Assembly: GCA_036971615.1 (NCBI GenBank)
Contig: JAYKKR010000046.1
Location: 179,295 to 243,294, forward strand
Source: Amyloporia xantha
Taxonomy: Eukaryota > Basidiomycota > Agaricomycetes > Polyporales > Adustoporiaceae
Length of the DNA: 64,000 nucleotides
Direction: 5' to 3'
This document shows, one piece after another, positions 31,110 to 43,451 of the stretch. The notes under the pieces were generated by a model, which did not search any database, was not told where the DNA came from, and worked only from the letters and a program-made list of their open reading frames with translations. The translations under genes were made by a program, and so were the position numbers. Each line of letters opens with the position of its first letter. Position 1 is the first letter of the stretch.

Positions 31110-31383
31110 CACACGAAAGATGTTGATGGCCGCAATGCCCCTTGAATGGCCGATTCACGGCTGCGACCGTTATGCTCTACTACGTAATCAGCTGAGATTA
31201 GGATCGTCTACGCCGATCCAATCCTGTCATAGATAACTTAGCTGTCGCATTGCAATGCTGAGCTTATGAGCAAGAATAGGTATGTGTCTCGAATCTGGGT
31301 ACTAGGCTGTCATTCTTCGTATGAAATACGTCAGTCGTGATCAATAATGTCAAGAAAGAAATCAGGGTAGCAATTGACAGATA

Positions 31384-32575
31384 TCAGACCCCATCTCCGA
31401 CGCTTCGCACGGATTTGGCATCAAGGTTAGACTGACTTGCGCTCTCCGCACGCTCTACATCCGCCTCGATCCGCCCACGCACGGTACGCAGCGCAAGTGC
31501 CGACATGGTTTCCAGCGCCTGATCCCTGGACCACGCCCGCCCCTGGACCACACGCAATACGATCATCTGCGGGGAAACACACTATCACGAGGCACCCGTC
31601 AACCTAACGCACGCCGCGACCGACCAGACTGGGACTCACCGTGAACATCGCATACAGGCCTCCAAAGAAGATCTGGATGTCGCTCTCCAAACCGTACGAG
31701 ACGAGCCACGCGATGCCCGCTATGGAATAGGGCAGCGCCGACTCGACGATGATACTGATATACTTGTGCAGGCTGCTCTTTTTCTGGGGCACGTACACGG
31801 CTTTGCTGAGGTAGATGATCCGGCCGAGGATCAGACAGGTAAGAATGATGTTCAGGCCGATGGTAAGAGAGTAGTACGAGAGGCCGAATTTGACGGACAG
31901 CCCGCTGAAGAAATCGGCGCTGGGTGATCCCGAGGAGTACAGGAGCAAGATGCCAAGAGCTGCAAGAGGTGAAATCAAGTCAACAGAGCTGCTCACAATG
32001 ACGAGAAGTAATCAAGCTGACACTTACCGAGGGTGGCAACGTAGATGATACAGGGGAAGATGATAATCCGCATATCATTCCACACGACATGGCATCGATA
32101 GATCTACGCACGGATGAAGTTGTGTACCTCTTACTCGAATATCACTCAGCTTAGCCTTACCATATACGCATCCGCGAAGAGATTCAGCATGACAGTCGCC
32201 GTCGTACCCATAGTCTGGTACCACACTGCCGCATAGTCTGCTAGGTAAGCCGCTGACCCACCAGGATAGTCGGCGTTGACGATCCACATCTCCTCCCCAA
32301 ATACCCCTTGAACCGCAACGTAAATCGTGTTGAGGACAAGCAGCGCTATGCTGAAGAACGCAAGGAAATTGTCGTATCGTGACCGTTTGCAACCACTCTC
32401 TGAATCAAACAGTCGTGACATGGTCATGCAGAACAGTACTAGCTCGACACCTGAGAAACGACCGCATTATGAGCCATTTTGGCTGGTCGTAAACTCTACC
32501 CACTACGTGCTCACCGTATAGGATGTCATTGAAGTTGTTGCTAATATAGAATGCGTTTTGGAAGAGGGATGACAT
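31384..32575 (-). CDS. 7TM-A integral membrane protein, left copy
   Basis: Five exons fit: about 32575-32515, 32450-32161, 32103-32029, 31959-31640 and 31581-31384. The product is about 314 residues: MSSLFQNAFYISNN, a hydrophobic helix at LVLFCMTM, FLAFFSIALLVLNTIYVAV, the family signature GEEMWIVNADYPGG, GTTATVMLNLFADAYM, IIIFPCIIYVATLALGILLL, SYYSLTIGLNIILTCLILGR, IIVESALPYSIAGIAWLV and FFGGLYAMFT, then a basic and acidic cytosolic tail. The topology is seven membrane segments. This is an uncharacterised Agaricomycete family; a receptor-like role is only a guess. It is divergently arranged with 7TM-B. Its twin at 53112 is nearly identical. Confidence 0.85.
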
Positions 32576-34048
32576 GACGATGTGAAGCGACGGCAGAGAG
32601 ACCCGCGAACGTAGAGAGGAAGCGGCAGAGACAAGAGCCCGATGATACCTGAAGGCACGGGCACTGTTCGGCCCGCTGTTATGTCCATGTGAAATGAGCT
32701 GGCCTTCCAGAGCGTTTGAGGGTTATCTATCTGGGGATCAGGTTAGCATGTGTACGCGTCTACGGTTGCCGCAGAGTGTCTTTTCAGTTGCCGCTCTCAG
32801 ATATCTTCTTTGACGGCGTCCGTTGGCTACGCTTCTGTGGCCATACCCTCTGCCCTCCGTTTGCTGTGAGAAATACCGGTCATGGATCGACCCAAAATGA
32901 TTGACAAAGAGGATGTCTGCAATATGACAGCTGTTGTGGATGGTATGCCATAGCTGTCACGGTATTTGGGTTTTATTGCTTACTGTGATGTGGTGTGGCA
33001 AAACACGCCAGATCAGTACCAGAGTGCCAGTGAATGGAACCAAGTCATGGATGATAAACAGATGTACGGAACAAGGGACCTTTATAGGCCAAAGATAGGG
33101 AGGCGACAGCGGCGCTCATAGAGCTCCTGACTGTATAAGGTAGAGAAGGGAGCTCATACGACCCTATACGACCACTCAAACACTAAATGAGCGCCTCGAC
33201 GTATCACGTGAATGGATCTCAATAGCGATCTTGCTCAAAGTTCAATCTCGATTTAGAATCGGCGCTCGTTGAGCCACAACTCGGAAGTCCTGAGTCGTGC
33301 ACTAGCATAAGAGAGCAGCTCGTCAAACCTTGCTCTCATAGCTGGCGTGTTTCATATTGAATTCCGTGGTATATTATGATGGACCACGTCACCCACAGAG
33401 GGCGACAAGAGCTCACACTGATGAACGCGATTCTGTGCGTTTGATCAACTAGTATCAATGGGAGATGTACTGACATTTTCCCGCTCTGCGCACGGGAAAA
33501 ATCCTGCTAAGTATTCCACTATATTTTTCCACCATCATACCCAATCCAAACTGGTTTGGTGCTTGCCCCTCTGAGTTGACGCGCATCTCAGGCTCTTCGA
33601 AGTGTTCTCCTGTCGTTGCCACTGGTTTCCAGCAACCAGCTTCTGGAGTTCCTAGGAATGCGGCTTTATATGAATCACTCGTTTAATTTCTGCTGTGGTT
33701 GATCGTACTTAACGCGGTTTTGAAATCTTGTCCTCGGCGTCATGATAACAAAGCGTCACTCAGTATGCTCATTTTCGGCGGCAGGAGTTCTGTGCGATGT
33801 CGAAGTATGATGGTAGATAAGTAGCCCCTGACGTGAGACCTATCGGTTTTACCTTCAACAATCCGCGTAACTTGCATTGCCATCGATCGCGGCGTCGTAT
33901 ATTAATCGAGACCGCCTATCTGAACCTATGCCACTCTTCTAGTCCCGCGTTGAAGGAGCTTCTCTGGCGCAGACAAGCTCGAGGTGCGAGTCGTGAAGTA
34001 TATTGCTCCCGGCGGCATCCACTCATTGGTTGCGATTACAGCAACACC
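32576..34048. promoter_or_regulatory. Divergent intergenic region between 7TM-A and 7TM-B, left arm
   Basis: About 1.47 kb with no gene. It is alignable to 51610-53111 in the other arm but visibly more diverged than the coding parts, consistent with spacer sequence holding two promoters. Confidence 0.5.
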
Positions 34049-35276
34049 ATGTCTTCCCTCTTTCAGAATGCATACTACATTGGCAACAGCATCAGCGGAA
34101 TATTGTACGGTGAGTAGCACGCGCTATACGCACGCTCTAATGCCCCGAACTCCGCTTACCCTACTCGTGACAGGCATGGAGCTTATATTATATGGCTTGA
34201 CTATGCATACGTTGTTGAAGAACAGGAGGAAACTCACCCGATCCGACAAATTCTTCATTTTCCTGAGCACGGCGATGCTCTTCCTCATCACCATATTCTT
34301 CTCCACTGAAGTGGTCTTCGGCGAAGAAATGTGGATCGTTAACGCAGACTACCCTGGCGGTTCTGCGGCTTATCTTGGGGAATACGCTTCTGTGTGGTAC
34401 CAGACTATGGGCACGACCTCATCGATCGCACTCAACTTGTTGGCCGATGCCCTCATGGTGAGATACACTTTCCTGCAGAACAATGTCTCGGACTGCGCTG
34501 AACTTTGCCCAGATATACCGCTGTCACATCGTATACAACAATTATCACATCGTCATAGTTCCTTGTATAATCTATCTTGCCTCCGCAGGTACGTCGTCGT
34601 GTCTCACGGAGTGCCAGTGTGACACCAGCGCAATCTCTGACCTGCCCGTCCCAGCCTTCGGGATCATTCTTCTCTGCGTGTCCGGCGCACCCAACGGCAA
34701 CTTCTTCGTCGGCTTCTCAGAGAAGGCCGGCATATGCTACTACTCGACCACCATCGGCCTGAACGTGATCACGACATGTCTGATCTGCGCGCGGATCCTC
34801 TTCTTCTCGCGGCGCATGAGCAAGGAGCTCGACCGCAGCGCGTCCCGTCCTTACACAAACGCAGCCGCGCTGCTCATCGAGTCCGCGCTGCCCTACAGTC
34901 TTTTCGGCATCGCCTTTCTAGTGAGCTTCGGCCTCGATAACGACATGGAGATTCTCTTCGGGTCCCTGTACAGTATGTTCACGGTACGTGGACGATCCCT
35001 TACCCGTAGCACTCACGTGTGTCAGCGCGTGCTTATGCTCAGCCCGTGAAAACGCAGTGCATATCCCCTCAATTACTCATTCTGCGCGTCGTCGCAGGCA
35101 GGGCGTGGACGAAGCGGCAGACGGAAGGCAGCGTCGTTTCCAGCACCATGTTTGGCCATGGCTCGGGTCACCTGTCCCGGTATGCAGGCGCCAACAGCAG
35201 CGACGGCACTGCGATTAGTCTGCAGCTGCAGACCATCTCCAAGTCGGATGTGGCGTCCCAGATTGACAAGGCGTGA
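34049..35276 (+). CDS. 7TM-B integral membrane protein, left copy
   Basis: Exons: 34049-34109, 34174-34457, 34513-34588, 34655-34983 and 35058-35276. Intron positions match 7TM-A one for one (after LYG, after DALM, after ASAG, after YSMFT), so A and B are ancient duplicates. Landmarks are MSSLFQNAYYIGNS, GEEMWIVNADYPGG, YQTMGTTSSIALNL, IVIVPCIIYLASAG, ESALPYSLFGIAFLVSFGL, LILRVVAGRAWTKRQTEG and a C-terminal ISKSDVASQIDKA. Length is about 322 residues with seven predicted membrane helices. It is intact. Function is unknown; it is likely a plasma or internal membrane protein. Confidence 0.85.
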
Positions 35277-36243
35277 TACGCAACGTGGGCTGGCTGGGAA
35301 AGGTGGCCTCACTTTGAGTTTTCAGGTTCGAGGTCCGGCGTAGAGATGAGAATGAACATCGGTTCCGGCATCACCCTTGAATCTTCCTCCTTTTTTTTTG
35401 AGATCTTATCCAGGTCAGAGTTCTGCTGATTGGAGCATAGGTCAGGAGGGAGCGTCCAATAGGTGGAATGGCGTGACTGACTCGTGAGAGTTGTTTGTTG
35501 TATTTTGGCGCGTCCGTTCCTTCCGCGAAGTACGGTATTGACAGATCTGTAACTCTAATTGTTACAATCCTCTCTTGGCTGCAGGAGACCATAATGCGGT
35601 CAACATAAATGGATGCACAGTTCCGCAGAAAGGACCAGTGCGTGCGATATGATGCCAGGACGCTCACAAGTTCTGATTCATGACAGAGGCAGGTTGGGAT
35701 AAGGAGGAGCCACTTGAGGCGTGAACCGGGTGTGAACAGGCGCCCGGTTCACGATACTTCTCTTGAGACCGCTCGATTCAATGAAGCCCTCGCACGGTTC
35801 CGATTGGCTGATTTCAATACCACTCGCGACGGCGCCATCCGTAAATGATCGAAGTTCGGAAACCTAAATGGAACGTGTCCACAGTGTGTCCACCGACATG
35901 GAATATCACGCAGCAAACTTTAGAGCTTGGTAGCGCTATATCAGCGGCCCTTTGAGCTCCAGTGCCCATTTATCCCACGAGCCCGCGCGCTGTCGTGACT
36001 GTGGTGCGTCGGTCGTTTGTCACAATAGCAAACTTGAACTGTGCACGAGTAGGTAGTCTATAGTCAACCCTATTCTCTGTCGAGAGTTATTACACGAGTA
36101 AGTAACCGCATCATCGTCAGCATGATTTTGTGTGTTTCTTGCTTTCTGACTCCAGTCTCCACGATCGCGGCGCAGTCACTAACAGGCACCATCAACACTA
36201 GCCCTTCACCTTGTTCCGGATATTACGCGGCTACACCTAAACG
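35277..36243. other. Intergenic 7TM-B to GNAT, left arm
   Basis: Nearly 1 kb without a gene. It contains the second copy of the GTGAACCGGG hairpin as an insertion that the other arm lacks. Confidence 0.6.
35721..35752. repeat. 12-bp-stem hairpin, copy 2 (one mismatch), with empty site in the other arm
   Basis: GTGAACCGGGTG, TGAACAGG, CGCCCGGTTCAC, followed by gatacttctcttgagaccg as in copy 1. The left arm reads cacttgag-[insert]-cttgagaccgctcg where the right arm (about 49954, reversed) reads tacttaggaccgctcg. The extra DNA is therefore about 48 bp with a possible CTTGAG duplication. Confidence 0.8.
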
Positions 36244-37333
36244 AATGTCAATGGCTTTTCCCGATGTCTCTGTACAGTTAGTCTCGCACCCAGATGGTCA
36301 GTTCTGTTCGTACAAGAATGCCGCATCTGCAATACTGACCTCAGGACGTTATTACAGAGGCACTGGTTGAAGAAGCAGTCGACGTGTTCTCAAAACTGAT
36401 GCCAGATGGTGGGTACCATTTCATCTCTTCCCTCTGGAGCCGTCGCGCTGAAGACGGCTTCGCAGACCCTGCAGCTATAGCGTTAACGGGAGGGAACATC
36501 TCCCTGCTTCCGGATCTTGCACGAGCCATGATCAGGCCTCTCGCCTTCATCGCTGGAGACATGTACACCGCGACCGACGAGAATCGCGCCCTGGTAGGAT
36601 TCACTCTGTGGACTCCTCCCGGCCAGGTCCTGTTCGGCACGTGAGACTTCGCACTGAATTCCTTGATTACGTTGGGCATTGAGCCGTGCAGGGAGGAGCA
36701 GCGTCAGCTGGGCTACTTCGACTTCATGAACAAGCTATCCGAGGAAGCCAAAACCTATTATGCGCAAGTGGTCAGTGTGCTTCTTTTGGACAGCATCACG
36801 AACAGGTTTGACGTGAAATTGTCCCCAGCTCGGAAAGGACTTCCCTGCTGTTATTGACGAGTTGACTGGCATTCCTGACGTGAGTTCATATTCCTCAACA
36901 ATGCAATTCTGCTTACCGTTTACTACTACACATGTCTTGAAGACGGAATTGAATACGTACTGGTGCGATTTTGCTTTTGTTAAGGCTGACCACCAAGGAA
37001 GGGGTATAGCTAAAGCAATGTTCGCACTGGCCTACGAGAAGGTTAGCACACGCCCACGAGGAGAAGTATCATATTCGGCTTTCGTGTCGGCTCACATGCA
37101 TATTTCGCAACAGGCGAAGAAGAATGGGTATACTATGGCGCTCTCCACAACCAACGAGCGCAATGTGAGTAGATAGCCGGATGCTTCCCTTGTGATGTCT
37201 TATACTTTCGTAGGTCGCCATTTACGAAAGCTTAGACTTCACGCTGAAGGGGTCTAAGGAGATGCCTTCTCCATGGGGCGGATGGCCCGCGTATATCTTT
37301 GTCAGAGAGACGAAAGAGGATCGGGATTTGTGA
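36244..37333 (+). CDS. GNAT-family N-acetyltransferase, left copy
   Basis: Seven exons fit: 36244-36292, 36360-36640, 36692-36770, 36829-36879, 36943-37041, 37114-37164 and 37214-37333. The start MSMAFPDVSVQLVSHPD leads to EALVEEAVDVFSKLMPDGGY, LVGFTLWTPPGQVLFGT (beta-strand 4 region), YWCDFAFVKADHQGRGIAKA with the acetyl-CoA-binding Q-G-R-G-I-A motif A, AKKNGYTMALSTTNERN (the helix and strand that usually follow) and VAIYESLDFTLKGS. About 240 residues. The substrate is unknown. The gene is intact, and a reversed twin lies at 48363-49440. Confidence 0.82.
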
Positions 37334-38066
37334 TCCCCGGCCTGCCAGAGCGCTGAGGTCTCGTCTTCTTGAAAACGCCACTATGTTCGATCCACCGAGC
37401 TGCAGAGAAGTTGGACTCGGCTGTTTCAAAGGGGTGTCGAAGTATGTCCCCGCCTTGTTCCGACATTTTTCCCATGTGCGTCCACCTCCCCGACGATCTC
37501 GCGCCGCGAAATCACACGCTATGGCCCAGAATGCCATCGTTCATGTATGGTACAGTCTTGTTGCAGCCAAAAGGCAGGATATCATCCTGACGTGCCGATG
37601 TCCAACGTCCCAACCACGACTCGCTGCGAACGCCTGACGGTCAGGTCTCTGTAAATTTGGCCTCTTGACTAATCTATACACCGAGCAAGATAGTCTGTTC
37701 ACCGACTTGGAGTTGCGAAGGTGCAGAGGCGTGAGAAGAGAAAGTTAGTGACACTTTCAACAGAAGCATTTATTGAGAGGAACGGAGATGAACGGTGGAG
37801 TATGCCAGGCGGGGAACTCGAGGAAGGGAAAATAGAAGAATAAGGCCTCTCCGAAAATCATCGAAAGAGTCGCACAATTACACGCAAATTTGAATGGGTC
37901 AGAGTCGAACCGTTTTGAGCATAGATGAAACCCTGCTTTATCAGCTGCTATACTCATGACGGAAGTGATGGACCCCTCCGTTCCTGTAAATCCTCTCAAT
38001 TACAAAGCACGACCTTCGAATGCCTCCTTAACCTGATGAAATTGATCAGCCTTTACGACCGAAAGC
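37334..38066. other. 3' region between GNAT and the M20 gene
   Basis: Similarity to the other arm ends near 37467; the rest is unique. The two genes are convergent, so this holds both 3' ends. The longest open frame (37299-37637) has no domain. Confidence 0.55.
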
Positions 38067-39982
38067 TCACCAGAAAGAACGGACCCTCAGGCGAAATTCC
38101 GCATCATCGAGCACGCGAACGCCTGTCGCGGCGAGGGCTTTTGCGACGTTAAGACAGGCTTTATGCGCTGCTATGCTCGCGGCAGATTCAGCAAAAGCTA
38201 CGGTGTGGTTCCCTCCATTCGGAATGGTTGGGATGCCTTATTGACAGGTTCAGTGTGCGGTACCCATAACGTTGAATGGTTACCCACCGAAAGACGGGTG
38301 CAAGGCTGGGAGCGCTGCGACAAGATGTCAACAGACGTCAGAAAGAAGTAGAATGATCTTACCATAAGTAACATTTCCCTGCAAGTTGCATCATCAAAAT
38401 TAGATGGGTGGAGCTTATTGTCAATAGGCACTGACGAAGTCTGTAGAAGCACTCCCGATGCCATAGGTGTAGTCCACGTGGCCGTATTTGCTACGAAAGA
38501 CGGCTGCAAACTCGTCACCTGGCAGCGAGGGTTATGGCATTAATGAATATTCCCGGAGTTAAAACACACACCTAGTGCCTTGTTTTGTCTGAGATCGAAG
38601 GTCGCACCGCCTTTTGTGACTTCGTGCCTGCACGCAGATGAAATAGCCGCTCCTCTGGTAGCAAATGTGAGTGTTGGACGGCTTGCTACAGTAACGCAAG
38701 CGGGCTTACTCAAAGCATGCAATGACGCGCTTCGTCGACGCGTCCATCTCCACGCGAGACGGTGCACGTACATACCAGCTATTAACAAAAGTCAAGCCTA
38801 TCCTGTTTGCAAGAGGAATAAGACTACATACATCATCTTGGCGTAATCCGGGATGACTTCCAAGTGCCAGTCAGGACCTCCGCGCACATATGATGTGAGT
38901 TACGACGTACTATTAGGCGTCCAGTCTTTGCCGACGAATACCCCATGAACACGGTGGGTAGGATGCAGCTGCTGGCGCAGCACAGAGATGCTGTTGTATG
39001 CGAGGACGGCCGCATCTACAGCGTTTTGTCCCTCCCAGGGGGATAATGCTGCATGTGCACTGATACAGAAGTCAAATCAATATGATATCACTCACAGGAT
39101 GAAAGAGAGCCATCCTCACGTATGGCCGTGAAACTCTACTTCGAGGACTTGTCTGGCGAGACAGCTGCTCAAACTCGCGGAATGTTTCGGTCCAGGGGCA
39201 GGGTGACACCTATTGAGAAAAGGCAGGTGAAATCGTAGCAAGTCGGGGTCAGGTACGTCTCGTACATCAAACAGGCTACCATGCCTTCATAAGCACCTTT
39301 TTCCAAGAGGATTGCCTTGCCCCCTCCGCCTTCTTCGGCTGCCGGATGATATGTGAGCAAAACGATGATATCGAGCACAATGGAATTACCTGGGGTTCCG
39401 AGAAGTACCACCGTTCCCGGGATGTCGTGCTTCTCTAGCACTGCCTTCACCGCTAGTGCGACGGCGACACCTGCAATTGCGATCAGGTTGTGACCACATG
39501 CATGTCCGATGCCGGGAAGGGCGTCCATCTCAGAATTGACACCGAGGATGGGGCCGCCGGACCCGTGTGTAAATTTGGCTTCCCAAGCAGTAGGGAGCAA
39601 ATAATGCTTTGTGACTTGCCACCCTTTCTTCGCCATGAAGTCCGTCAGAACGTCGTGGGTGCGGCTGTATAAAGATCTGATCAAGTAAAATACTGTAAGC
39701 AATTGACATACTTACTGCTCCTCCCAGCGAATTTCGGGATGATCTAGAGATATAACCAATATTAAATCTAAACGTGGTCCACATTCAGAGTATGAAAACG
39801 TTGCTAGACCGACCGTGTATGTCGAGACTGAGCGCCCGTAATTCCTCGTCCAGCGACACGATAGAATTCTCGATAGTCTCGAGTAATTCAGGCCTGTAAA
39901 TAGTGTCCCCTGTACTTTGTACGTCCGTCGACGTATCGTCCGGGTGCCATAGTGCATCCGAGATGGCTGGGACTTCGCACAT
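38067..39982 (-). CDS. M20-family metallopeptidase / amidohydrolase
   Basis: About a dozen exons splice to a full-length enzyme. From the ATG at 39982 come MCEVPAISDALWHPDD, then YRPELLETIENSI, HPEIRWEE, HDVLTDFMAKKGWQV, EMDALPGIGHACGHN (metal-binding His), GTVVLLGTPAEEGGGG (metal and catalytic Glu), HPAPGPKHSAS, EFHGHTAHAALSPWEG (dimerisation domain), VLRQQLHPTHRVHGV, DYAKM, YVRAPSRVEMDASTKRV, FDLRQNKALG, SASTDFGNVTY, ALPALHPSF and IPNGGNHTVAFA near the C-terminus. This matches the fungal M20 subfamily related to PM20D2 (dipeptide or aminoacyl-amide hydrolysis); the substrate is not shown. It is divergent from CLF1 with about 0.6 kb between. Confidence 0.88.
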
Positions 39983-40596
39983 GGTTGAAACGCACGATCG
40001 GAAGTTGGCGGTCACCCGAGGGAAATGAGGTTGAAGGCTCACTATGCTAGCTCGAGATGACGCTGTTGACGTGGTCTTACGGTGCTTATCGTTGTGTAGG
40101 GTAACTTATATGCTGAGATTGTCGGGAAACTGTATGATGATGAAGGATGCCGAAGGGACTCCGTGCCTCAGGGATCGCTGAATGAACCTGATAAGATAGG
40201 TAGTCATTTCAATGATTCTCATAATTGTCACGAAGACAAGTCTACAAGCGTCGTTCAAATAGGTCTATGTGAGCAAGAGGCCCCTGGGGATTGTCTTGAT
40301 TAGAAGACATCAAGCGCAGAACAGACCTCGAATACGTAGAGCATTGATGTAAATACTAGATATAGGTAGGCGCCTGATATTCTTCAGGCAGTCACGGTAG
40401 GTCACGATGGAAAGTCACACATCACGGGGCCAGGCATCGCGAGCGTCTGTTTTCCCCTGCGCTCATTCAGACCTTTCTAACAGTCTGTTCAAAGTTCACT
40501 CTCGACGGCCGACATCCTTCTTGCACTTGCGTCGAGGTATCCACAAAGAAACCAAAATTGAGTATTTATTTCTAGGGGGAATATTAGCTCGTAAAC
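39983..40596. promoter_or_regulatory. Divergent promoter region, M20 peptidase and CLF1
   Basis: These 614 bases separate two outward-reading genes. No repeat or extra gene was seen. No specific site is assigned. Confidence 0.5.
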
Positions 40597-43451
40597 ATGC
40601 AGGACGGTCGAGCCCCTCGGTGCGTTGCTTTCCGCAGAGTCTCTCCGTGATTGACCAACACAGAAAATGAGCTAGCATCAAGAATCGCGCACCGGCTGCG
40701 ATTCAGGTACGTGATACGGTGTTTAATACCACAGTCTTTCTCATCGACGCTTTCTCAGGTCACCGCCGAGCAACTACTCCGAGATGTAGAAATCCAGTCC
40801 TTTTGCTGTGTACGAGTTCTTGACGCAGGATATATAGGCTCAAGAACGTCAAGAGTCGCAATTTCGGGCTCCGAAACAGCGCGTGGAAGACTTTGAAGAG
40901 CTTCACGAATATCGCGGACGGAAACGGGAGGAGTTTGAGAAGCGCATTAGGCAGACAAGGGGAACATGTGAGTTCACAGACTAGCTGTACCGATGTTTAT
41001 TTGTACTGACGTAATGTTCTACCTGATAGTAAGGAATGGCTACAATATGCCAATTGGGAGGTACGTAGTAGTGCGCCTAGTATCCTTGCTACATGATTTC
41101 GAGCCACGCATAGGCCAGTCAAGGTGAATACGCCCGCTCGCGGTCGGTCTTCGAGCGTGCGTTGGATGTCGACCCACGGAGTGTGCAATTATGGCTCAGC
41201 TATACCGAAATGGAGCTCAAGGGCCGCAACGTGCAGCATTCTCGCAACCTATTCGATCGCGCGGTGACATTACTCCCTCGGGTTGACCAACTATGGTACA
41301 AATACGTCTATCTCGAGGAACTACTGCAAAATGTCCCTGGTGCCCGCCAGGTGTTCGAGCGTTGGATGCAGTGGGAGCCGGAAGACAAGGCGTGGCAGGC
41401 GTATATCAAGATGGAGATGCGGTATAATGAGCTAGACCGTGCAAGTGCTATTTATGAACGGTGGATTGCGGTGCGGCCAGAACCGAGAAATTGGGTGAAG
41501 TGGGCGAAGTTTGAGGAGGAACGGGCGCGACTGGACAAGGCAAGGGAGGTCTTCCAGACGGCGCTGGAGTTCTTTGGAGACGGTGAAGAGGAGGTGGAGA
41601 AGGCCCAAGCGGTATTTAGTGCTTTCGCCAAAATGGAAACACGCCTGAAGGAGTTCGAGCGGGCCCGGGTCATCTACAAGGTATGTCGAGGCATGCTGCA
41701 TTTTTCCAGCCCTGTCTGAAGGCGTTGCCTCTAGTTTGCGCTGTCTCGTATACCGCGCTCAAAATCCGCTTCATTGTACGCCGCGTACACGAAATTCGAG
41801 AAGCAGCACGGTACTCGTACGACCCTTGAATCCACTGTGCTTGGAAAACGACGCATTCAGTATGAAGACGAGCTAACGCATGATGGCCACAACTACGACT
41901 CTTGGTTTGATTATTCGCGCTTAGAGGAAGGTGCCTTACGAGATGCCCGAGAAGAAGGCGCAACGGCGGATGAGATAGAGAGTGCGACTGGACGAGTGCG
42001 GGAAGTTTACGAGCGTGCAGTTGCCCATGTCCCTCCAGGTGGACAGAAGAGACATTGGCGGCGGTACATTTTCCTCTGGTTGAATTATGCCCTCTTCGAA
42101 GAGATCGAGACAAAGGTATGACTTTCCTTCTGATATGACGTGCAGAGAGCTCAAGGAGTTCGATAGGATTATGCCCGAGCGCGACAAGTATACGAGACGG
42201 CCATTCGTGTCGTTCCACACAAACAGTTCACGTTCGCGAAATTGTGGCTCATGTTTGCGAAGTTCGAAATTCGCCGGCTAGACTTGCCTGCGGCACGCAA
42301 GATTTTGGGCGCGGCAATAGGTATGTGCCCGAAGGAAGCATTATTCAAGGGCTACATACAGCTTGAGCTAGACGTGAGTCCTCTGTCTATATCTTCATCC
42401 TCGTTGCATTCTCATGTAACAATGGTAGCTGCGCGAATTCGACCGGGTTCGAACACTTTACGAAAAATACATTGAGGTGGGTAACAGCTGCAGTAATTCG
42501 TCGTCAATACACTGATCAACGATGATCAGTTTGACCCAAGCAATTCATCAGCATGGGTCAAGTACGCCGAACTCGAAGCTCAGCTAGAAGACCTCGATCG
42601 TACCCGAGCAATCTTCGAACTCGGTGTGACGCAACAACCACTAGCGATGCCCGAGATTCTGTGGAAGGCATACATCGATTTCGAGACCGAGGAAGGAAAC
42701 AGGAGAACGCGCGCGCGCTCTACGAACGGTTGATCGCCCTCAGTGGGCATTGGAAAGTCTGGATATCGTTCGCGGAATTCGAAGCCGCGGCGATTCCACT
42801 TGCGCGATCACTCAGAGAAGAAAGGGAGGATGAAGAGGAAGAGGACGAACTCGTCCCCGGAGATGTCGAGCGTGCAAGGCAGGTCTTCGAGAGAGGTTAC
42901 AACGATCTCCGACGACAAGGCTTGAAGAGCGAGGTCAGTATACTTTCAGCCTACTTGGGATAGGTGTCTGATGGTCATTATTCTCGCTTGCACAGCGGGT
43001 AGCGCTTTTGGAGGTCTGGAAAGCGTTCGAGGAGAAGAATGGCAATGCGGAAGATGTGCAGAAGGTGCAGAACAAGATGCCTCTTGTCAGTCGACGTCGT
43101 GTGATGGATCCCGAATCCGGTGGTACGGAAGCAGGTATGTGGTCTCTCTTTGCATTTGTCACGCAGGAGACTGATACATAATATCTGCCTTATAGTGCTC
43201 GACTGGGATATGGTGTTCCCAGACGACGAACAGGAATCCAATCCAGCGTCATTCCAGTTCCTCCAGAGGGCGCATGCATGGCAGAAGGCCCGGGCTGCGA
43301 AAGCCAAAGAAAATCCCCAGAGGCTAATTCGAATCATGCTGCGGAGAAGTCAAGTGCAGGTCCTTCGAGGGAACGTCGCGCATCTATAAATGGACAAGAC
43401 AGAGACGAGGACGCGAACAGTGATGTTGCAAGTTCGCATGGTGACGACTGA
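40597..43451 (+). CDS. CLF1: Pre-mRNA-splicing factor CLF1 (crooked neck-like, SYF3)
   Basis: CLF1 is a HAT-repeat scaffold of the Prp19-associated complex, needed for spliceosome assembly in the nucleus. Exon 1 (40597-40619, MQDGRAPR) joins at 40676 to [10 protein letters not shown], then [37 protein letters not shown], and a long series of HAT repeats ([59 protein letters not shown], and so on). Twelve exons follow, the main one at 41114-41680. The frame needs one extra base at about 40961 (GGGG), 42170 (CCC), 42692 (GG) and 43319 (CCCC). With the last, the C-terminus reads [16 protein letters not shown] and stops at 43451. An essential gene broken four ways in short homopolymers argues for read errors, not decay. 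Confidence 0.93.

Larger units (their letters stand above)
31110..37467 (+). repeat. Left arm of a segmental inverted duplication
   Basis: Its genes, order and intergenic sequence reappear reverse-complemented at about 48229-54560. It carries 7TM-A (minus), 7TM-B (plus) and GNAT (plus). The outer edge is near the acgaaagatgttg word at 31110 and the inner edge near gttccgac at 37467. Confidence 0.9.

Noticed and set aside
40661..40676. CLF1 start at the ATG at 40667
   Set aside because: It reads into a stop two codons later. A short first exon (40597-40619) with a GTGCGT donor and GAGCTAG acceptor gives the expected RAPR-IKNRAPA N-terminus instead.
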